A stretch of DNA of 64,000 nt, taken from positions 682,001 through 746,000 of the forward strand of contig NZ_JAGIPG010000003.1 of NCBI RefSeq assembly GCF_017877055.1, read 5' to 3'. Below the pieces are notes generated by a model. The model was given only the letters and a program-made list of their open reading frames with translations. It did not search any database and was not told where the DNA came from. Positions 59,443-64,000 of the stretch are shown piece by piece. The DNA is from Neorhizobium galegae (GTDB lineage Bacteria > Pseudomonadota > Alphaproteobacteria > Rhizobiales > Rhizobiaceae). Each line of letters starts with the position of its first letter. Position 1 is the stretch's first letter. The position numbers and the translations under genes are program-made.

Positions 59443-59470
59443 TTCACTCCGGCTTGTGCACCCGAAGCAG

Positions 59471-59542
59471 CTCAGGCTCGCAGACGCAGGCTATTCACAC
59501 TTCCGGCGGGCGAGCGAAACCCCGTTCAACATGATCTTCGAA
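59471..59542 (+). pseudogene. C-terminal remnant of a class I SAM methyltransferase
   Basis: The plus strand reads LRLADAGYSHFRRASETPFN then MIFEV. The AGF-x-x-FRRA-x-ETPFN-x-x-E pattern is the C-terminal end of a common ~350-residue class I SAM-dependent methyltransferase family. The match stops at about 59542, where an inverted piece of the N-terminus begins. Upstream of 59471 I cannot find the missing middle. It is a gene scar. Confidence 0.6.
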
Positions 59543-59548
59543 GTGGTG

Positions 59549-59647
59549 GTCGCCAAGCACGACGAGAACGCCGGACACGCCAGCGCCGAGATCGCCCACC
59601 AGGCGACCGACAAGTGCATCGACTTTCTGCATATCAGCTTCCTGCAT
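59549..59647 (-). pseudogene. N-terminal remnant of a class I SAM methyltransferase, inverted
   Basis: The minus strand starts with ATG at 59647 or 59632 (AGGAAG before the latter) and reads MQKVDALVGRLVGDLGAGVS then GVLVVLGD, the usual N-terminus of the same methyltransferase family. Similarity ends at ~59549, next to the plus-strand C-terminal remnant. The start codon and ribosome binding site survive; the SAM-binding core is gone, so no function is expected. Confidence 0.6.
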
Positions 59648-59823
59648 AGCATCCTCCCTAGATGCGCCAGCCCCAGCCCTGCGGGATTCCACGCCGAGGC
59701 GGCACACCGTCAATGATCGGAAGGCTTACCACCTGACCGAAGGGTATTGGTTTCGAGATTGCCCAATCCGCAGCACCGTCTATCAGCGGGAGAAGATGAG
59801 GGGGTCTCACAGCGGCGATGGAA

Positions 59824-60546
59824 TCAGCGGAACTTCTCCCCCGTCGCGACGCAGTTGATCAGCGCCGCCAGTTCCTTGCGCGATGCAAACGAGGTTTCCG
59901 GGCTCATCGACAGGAAGGCCTTGATACCGCGAACGGTCGGCACCGAGTTCTTTTCGAGCTGGCCGACGACGCGTTCCACTTCCGCATCGATGCCGGCATC
60001 GGCAACCGTGATGCCGACGATGCCGAGCATCTTGGCTTCGGTGGCGGGGATCACATCGCGGGTGAAGACCATGCGCGCGAGCGTGGCGCGCGAAACCCGG
60101 TCGGCGAGCGCATTCAGAACCAGCGTCGGGGCGATGTCGTGGTTCATTTCCGGCACCTGGAAGGTGGCGCTTTCGGCAGCAATCGCCACGTCCGCGAGGG
60201 CGGCGATGGCGCAACCGACGCCGGCGGCCTTTCCGCGGATGGCGGTGATGAACGGAACCGGGATTTCGCGCAGCACTTCATAGAAATCGAGAACCGGATC
60301 CGAGATCGCGTTGCGCAGGTCGAGCGCGGTGGCACGAGAACCGGCGGCCGGCATGGCGGCGCTACGGCCAGTGCAGAAATCACCGCCCTTGGCGTTCATC
60401 AGCACGACGCGGGTTTCCGGCGACAGCGACTTCAGCGCGGCGGTGATCGCCTGCGCCATCTCGGGCGTCAGCGCATTGCCCTTGTCGGGACGGTTGAGGG
60501 TGATCTCGAGGACGTTCCCCCGGGTATTAATCAGGACTTCGGACAA
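59824..60546 (-). CDS. Enoyl-CoA hydratase/isomerase family protein (crotonase)
   Basis: A 240-residue protein with a TTG start at 60546, fixed by GAGGAG seven bases upstream, overlapping the stop of the preceding gene. Crotonase features: LNRPDKGNALTPEM, and the second oxyanion loop RGKAAGVGCAIAALAD. The position of the first catalytic Glu of rat hydratase (GCE in the family, GCA here) is Ala, while the second Glu (VPEMNHD) is kept. It may therefore be an isomerase or another crotonase-fold enzyme rather than a hydratase. Confidence 0.87.
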   Translation of the reverse strand: MSEVLINTRGNVLEITLNRPDKGNALTPEMAQAITAALKSLSPETRVVLMNAKGGDFCTGRSAAMPAAGSRATALDLRNAISDPVLDFYEVLREIPVPFITAIRGKAAGVGCAIAALADVAIAAESATFQVPEMNHDIAPTLVLNALADRVSRATLARMVFTRDVIPATEAKMLGIVGITVADAGIDAEVERVVGQLEKNSVPTVRGIKAFLSMSPETSFASRKELAALINCVATGEKFR

Positions 60547-60556
60547 TGTTTTCTCC

Positions 60557-62908
60557 TCACGCTTCTTGTTTGGCTTTTGCCGTCCGGATCGCTTCCCAGA
60601 TCCGGGCCGGCGTTGCCGGCATTTCGATATGGGTCACGCCGAGATCGGCGAGTGCATCGGTGATGGAGTTGATCGTCACGCCGAGCGACGGTGTCGTACC
60701 ACCCTCGCCGCCCGGACGGAAACCGAGCGGATGGCTTTTGGCCGGCACTTCGCTGATATGGGTGTCGAAGCTCGGGAAATCCGACGCCCGTGCCACCTGA
60801 TAGTCCATGAAGGTGGCGGACAGGTTCTGGCCGGTCTCGCGGTCGTAATGCGACCATTCGAACAGCGCCTGGCCGGCACCCTGGACGATGCCGCCATGGG
60901 TCTGGCCGTCGACGATCATCGGGTTCAGCGCCTTGCCGACATCGTCAACCGTTGAATAACGTGGGATATGGAAGAAACCGGTTTCCGGATCGATCTCGAT
61001 TTCGCAAACCGCGGCGCCATAGGGATAGGCAAGCCCGTGGGTGGTCTCGTCGGAAATCGCCGCAAGCACGCCCCGCAGCTCGTCCGGCAGGCCGAGATCG
61101 TTTTCCGCGGCCTGGGCCGCCTCGAACAGGCTGACCACGCCGTTCGACCCGCGGGCCCGAAAATGGCCATCGGTGAAGTCGATCTTCTCCGGCTCGACGT
61201 TGAGCATGAAGGCGGCAATCCTGCGGCCGCGCTCGATGATCTCGGCGGTCGCATTGTGCATGACGATGCTAGCGAAACGCAGCGAGCGGCCGGAATGCGA
61301 ACCGCCACCGGCCGAGACGAAATCCGTATCGCTAGCGCGGATCTGCACGACCTCATGGGAAATGCCAAGGAAGGAGCCGACCAGCTGGGCGAATGCCGTT
61401 TCGTGTCCCTGTCCCGTGTTCTGCGTCCCGATGACGACATCGACAATGCCGGCGGTCGGGTCCACAGTGATCTCTGCACGCTCCCGCGGCACGCCGCTGG
61501 TGCCCTCGATATAGTTGGAAAGGCCAATGCCGCGATACATGCCGCGTTGACGGGCTTCAGCGCGTCGCGCCTCGAAACCCTTCCAGTCGGCCATGTCGAG
61601 CACCTTGTCCATGCAACCGATATAGTCGCCATTGTCATAGATGACGCCCATCGGGTTCGAATAGGGCGAAGCCTCTTCGGGGATCATGTTGATGCGGCGC
61701 AGCTCCACCCGGTCGAAACCGAACTTGCGGGCGGCAAGATCGATCATCCGCTCGATGATGTACATGGCTTCCGGACGGCCGGCGCTACGGTATGGGATGG
61801 TCGGCACGGTGTTCGACATCGCCGCGCGGAATTCCACATGCGCGACCGGCACGCGGTAGAGGCTGGTCATCAGCTGGATGCCCTTGTTGAGGGGCGTGTA
61901 GGAGACAGTGTGGGCGCCGATATTGCTGGTATTGACCGAGTGGAAAGCGAGGAACTTGCCGTCCGCGTCGAGCGCCAGGCGCGCTTTGACATGCAGGTCG
62001 CGGCCCTGGAAATCCGACAGGAACGCCTCGATGCGCTCCGCCTGGTGTTTGACAGGCCGGCCGGTGAGCTTGGCGGCATAGGGCAGCAGGACGAATTCCG
62101 GATAGGTGGCGTTGCGGGTGCCGAAATTGCCACCAACATCGCGGGGCGCGACAACGCGCACGAAGGCCATGTCGACGCCCAGGGATGCCGCAATCTGCTC
62201 GCGCATCATCACCACGCCATGGCCGCCGGAGGCGTGGATGGTGAACTTGCCGGTCTCCGGATCGTATTCGGCGGAGGAGGAACGGGGTTCCATATGGACG
62301 CCGGTGACGCGCTGAGCCCAGCTCGTGAATTCGAGAACATGCGCCGCCTTGGCGAAGGCCTCTGCGGTGCCGGCCTTGTCGCCGACTTCGCCGTCCATCG
62401 CCTTGTTGCCCGGGACATGGTCCCAAAGCTGCGGCGCGCCCTCTTCCAGCGCGTCGACACCACGCACGACGGAGGGCAGTTCCTCCCAGTCTATCTCGAT
62501 CGCTTCGGCGGCATCCTTGGCGAGATTGGTGCTTTCGGCGACGACCATGGCGACTGCCTCGCCGACAAAACGCGCCCGGTCGGTCGGCAGCGCCTGGTGA
62601 TGGGTGCGGGCGCGCTCGGTGCCGTCATGGTTCTTGATGCGGATGTCCGAGCCGAATTGCGAACTGCCGATCGCATGCGGGATCGGCGCGATGCCGGCGG
62701 CAACGATATCCTCGCCGGTCAGGACGGCGAGCACGCCCGGCATATCGCGGGCAGCTGACGTATCGATGCTGCGGATGATCGCATGGGCATGCGGCGAACG
62801 GACGAAGGCGGCATAGGCCGTGTTCTCGAACTTGAGGTCGTCGGCATACTGGCCCTTGCCGGTGATCAACCGGTTGTCTTCCTTGCGCCTGACTTCTTCA
62901 CCGATCAT
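60557..62908 (-). CDS. Molybdenum hydroxylase large subunit (CoxL/xanthine dehydrogenase family)
   Basis: A 783-residue protein from ATG 62908, behind GGGAGGAACGGC; longer in-frame starts are unsupported. It starts IGEEVRRKEDNRLITGKGQY ADD-like, the form typical of CoxL relatives, binds the molybdopterin cytosine dinucleotide cofactor, and has the catalytic Glu in RPGGEGGTTPSLG. The active-site loop reads PYRSAGRPEA, unlike AYRCSFR of true CO dehydrogenase. It probably hydroxylates a heterocycle or aldehyde. The FAD and 2Fe-2S subunits expected in such enzymes are not in the window. Confidence 0.92.
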   Translation of the reverse strand: MIGEEVRRKEDNRLITGKGQYADDLKFENTAYAAFVRSPHAHAIIRSIDTSAARDMPGVLAVLTGEDIVAAGIAPIPHAIGSSQFGSDIRIKNHDGTERARTHHQALPTDRARFVGEAVAMVVAESTNLAKDAAEAIEIDWEELPSVVRGVDALEEGAPQLWDHVPGNKAMDGEVGDKAGTAEAFAKAAHVLEFTSWAQRVTGVHMEPRSSSAEYDPETGKFTIHASGGHGVVMMREQIAASLGVDMAFVRVVAPRDVGGNFGTRNATYPEFVLLPYAAKLTGRPVKHQAERIEAFLSDFQGRDLHVKARLALDADGKFLAFHSVNTSNIGAHTVSYTPLNKGIQLMTSLYRVPVAHVEFRAAMSNTVPTIPYRSAGRPEAMYIIERMIDLAARKFGFDRVELRRINMIPEEASPYSNPMGVIYDNGDYIGCMDKVLDMADWKGFEARRAEARQRGMYRGIGLSNYIEGTSGVPRERAEITVDPTAGIVDVVIGTQNTGQGHETAFAQLVGSFLGISHEVVQIRASDTDFVSAGGGSHSGRSLRFASIVMHNATAEIIERGRRIAAFMLNVEPEKIDFTDGHFRARGSNGVVSLFEAAQAAENDLGLPDELRGVLAAISDETTHGLAYPYGAAVCEIEIDPETGFFHIPRYSTVDDVGKALNPMIVDGQTHGGIVQGAGQALFEWSHYDRETGQNLSATFMDYQVARASDFPSFDTHISEVPAKSHPLGFRPGGEGGTTPSLGVTINSITDALADLGVTHIEMPATPARIWEAIRTAKAKQEA

Positions 62909-63181
62909 GCCGTTCCTCCCATTCACATCGTCCCACATATCCCGGACGATGGCATTCCGCATGCGGCTCTTGGGCCGTCCTGAAGCGAAACGCAAATCAA
63001 TTCATAATAGACACATTATATCCGTCAATGTTGAAAAACCATATCCGCGGAAATTGGCTTCGAAAGCCTTTCCTTTTGAAAACAGTCGAGCCCCCGGGAA
63101 TGGGGGAAACCGAAGGGTCCTACAAGAAAAAAAGCCCAAACCGAGGTCTGGGCCAAGCTTCCCTGGGAAGGGACTCACGTC
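62909..63181. other. Intergenic region upstream of the molybdenum hydroxylase gene
   Basis: On the minus strand TTGACG (63028-63023) is followed 16 bases on by TATGAA, a possible promoter for the hydroxylase gene. The terminator at 63127 lies upstream of it. No gene is seen. Confidence 0.4.
63127..63153 (-). terminator. Rho-independent terminator of the alpha/beta hydrolase gene
   Basis: On the minus strand GCCCAGACC pairs with GGTTTGGGC (one mismatch) and is followed by TTTTTTT. It lies 28 bases after the hydrolase stop, so the hydrolase transcript ends here and the hydroxylase gene needs its own promoter. Confidence 0.85.
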
Positions 63182-63961
63182 TCAGGCGGCCTCAGGCCCC
63201 TGGTTGAGCACGTAGCCGGGGCCGCGCTTCAGGAAATCGGTCCAGAGCCGCAACGTACGTTCCGGCTGGTCGACCTCGATCGAATGGGCGGCATCGAAGA
63301 TGAAAGCGCGCTGCGATGTCGGGATATTGCGCTTCAGGTGCGCGCCTGCCTCCGCCGGCACGACCGTGTCCTCCGTACCGAGCAGGATCAGCGTGACCGC
63401 CTCGATCGAGGGCAGGCGCGCACTGAGTGCCTCGTCAACCTGAACATTATTGGCGAGACGCTCGTAGGTTTTACCGTTATTGGCCATGACTTCGGGCGAT
63501 TTCGGCGTGGACTTGATCTTCTGCGGATGGGCGTAGAGTGCCTTGAAACGCTCTTCCGGATCTGCGGGCAAACCGCCCTTGCCCCCGAAGCGGAAGCCGG
63601 CCGGCACTCCGAGGATCAGGTGATCGACCATTTTCGGATGTTCGGCGGCAAGCCACAAGGCGGTCCAGCTGCCGAAGGACGAGCCGATGACGTCGAAACG
63701 CGGCCCGACCAGCTTTTCGGCGAACTCGGCGACCATGGCCACCCAATCCTGCACCGTCTTCAGGTTTTCATTGCCCTCCGTGCCGTCGAAGCCGGGGCAG
63801 ATCGGCGCATAGACCGTGTGGCTCCCGGTCAGCGCCTTCAGTGGCTCGGTCAGCATCACGCCGCCGGCGGCATGCAGGTAGACGACCGGCGTGCCGGTGC
63901 CGCCGACATGATGGGAGAGCTTGCCGCGGGAAAGCTCGATCGTCTTCAATTCAAAGGTCAT
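63182..63961 (-). CDS. Alpha/beta hydrolase
   Basis: A 259-residue protein. The nucleophile Ser is in VIGSSFGSWTALWLA, the acid probably in LILLGTEDTVVPAEAG, and the His in FDAAHSIEVDQPERTL. This is the layout of carbon-carbon bond hydrolases and esterases of aromatic catabolism. GAGGAG precedes the ATG, and the gene follows another minus-strand gene by 14 bases. Substrate unknown; a ring-cleavage product or ester of the molybdenum hydroxylase pathway is possible. Confidence 0.88.
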   Translation of the reverse strand: MTFELKTIELSRGKLSHHVGGTGTPVVYLHAAGGVMLTEPLKALTGSHTVYAPICPGFDGTEGNENLKTVQDWVAMVAEFAEKLVGPRFDVIGSSFGSWTALWLAAEHPKMVDHLILGVPAGFRFGGKGGLPADPEERFKALYAHPQKIKSTPKSPEVMANNGKTYERLANNVQVDEALSARLPSIEAVTLILLGTEDTVVPAEAGAHLKRNIPTSQRAFIFDAAHSIEVDQPERTLRLWTDFLKRGPGYVLNQGPEAA

Positions 63962-63975
63962 GGATCAAACTCCTC

Positions 63976-64000
63976 TTACAGGCCAGCGACTTCGGGGGCG
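63976..64000 (-). CDS. Probable 3' end of an upstream gene (partial)
   Basis: On the minus strand the last codons read APEVAGL followed by TAA (63978-63976). The 14-base gap to the hydrolase start, filled by its ribosome binding site, is typical of an operon. Only eight codons are visible, so the product cannot be named. Confidence 0.35.

Larger units (their letters stand above)
59328..59823. other. Gene-poor region with methyltransferase scar
   Basis: Between the AraC gene and the convergent crotonase gene there is no intact gene. The region holds the 13-bp hairpin at 59408 and the two inverted methyltransferase fragments at 59471-59647. The remaining ~175 bases to 59823 show nothing recognisable. 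Confidence 0.65.

Noticed and set aside
60968..62758. Long open frame (596 codons) antisense to the molybdenum hydroxylase gene
   Set aside because: Mirror of a highly conserved coding frame; residue usage is that of a shadow frame (many His/Arg/Gly), with no recognisable domain.
60557..62908. Form I carbon monoxide dehydrogenase large subunit
   Set aside because: The diagnostic AYRCSFR loop is absent (PYRSAGR instead), so CO oxidation is not claimed.

Overview
The window is GC-rich, gene-dense chromosome- or megaplasmid-like DNA of an alphaproteobacterium, most likely of the Rhizobiaceae (Rhizobium/Agrobacterium/Ensifer group). This rests on the many ABC importers with Tat-like signal peptides, the divergent katG/oxyR pair, cytochrome bo3 genes followed by SURF1, and intergenic palindromes of the RIME type. 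I see no integrase, transposase, phage gene, CRISPR array or rRNA; one tRNA-Leu(CAG) is present.

Layout. (1) 1-16565, plant cell-wall sugar locus: the end of a family-1 solute-binding protein, a GH28 polygalacturonase-like enzyme, a GH105 unsaturated uronyl hydrolase, KduI, a LacI regulator, a large family-5 solute-binding protein, a TIM-barrel putative glycosidase of unassigned activity, two Opp/Dpp-type permeases, a double-domain ATPase, a hydroxypyruvate-isomerase-like enzyme and a GH42 beta-galactosidase. Together they suggest uptake and breakdown of rhamnogalacturonan or galactan fragments. (2) 16692-23903, amine/imino-acid catabolism: flavin amine oxidase, GntR/FCD regulator, DadA-like dehydrogenase, M24 peptidase, DHDPS-like lyase/deaminase and an MHS-type transporter; parts resemble hydroxyproline pathways. 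(3) 24235-29875: cyoABCD, SURF1 and a small membrane protein. (4) 29950-33259: katG and divergent oxyR. (5) 33357-43326: tRNA-Leu and mostly single-gene units (SelW-like, DoxX, beta-hydroxyacid dehydrogenase, GFA, acetyltransferase, GH25 lipoprotein, MocR regulator with divergent EamA exporter, DUF2161, ABC exporter).

(6) 43452-50345: LysR regulator, Mn ureohydrolase, polyamine-type ABC importer and nitrilase-family amidase, consistent with use of a guanidino or polyamine-like compound. (7) 50454-52495: GldA-type dehydrogenase and IclR regulator. (8) 52704-57340: gentisate 1,2-dioxygenase, FAA hydrolase, MarR, then a Zn alcohol dehydrogenase and a double-hotdog thioesterase-like protein. (9) 57446-59327: SDR and AraC regulator that share an upstream repeat. 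(10) 59471-59647: inverted remains of a methyltransferase gene. (11) 59824-64000, minus strand: crotonase with a TTG start, a molybdenum hydroxylase large subunit without visible partner subunits, an alpha/beta hydrolase and the tail of another gene.

Gene boundaries were refined from ribosome binding sites and signal peptides. Specific substrates are inferences from family and context. No wholly new system is proven; the best leads are the unassigned glycosidase inside the Opp-type sugar operon, the incomplete hydroxyproline-like set, the orphan molybdenum hydroxylase set, tandem 15-bp repeats before cyoA, a shared SDR/AraC operator, and the inverted methyltransferase scar.
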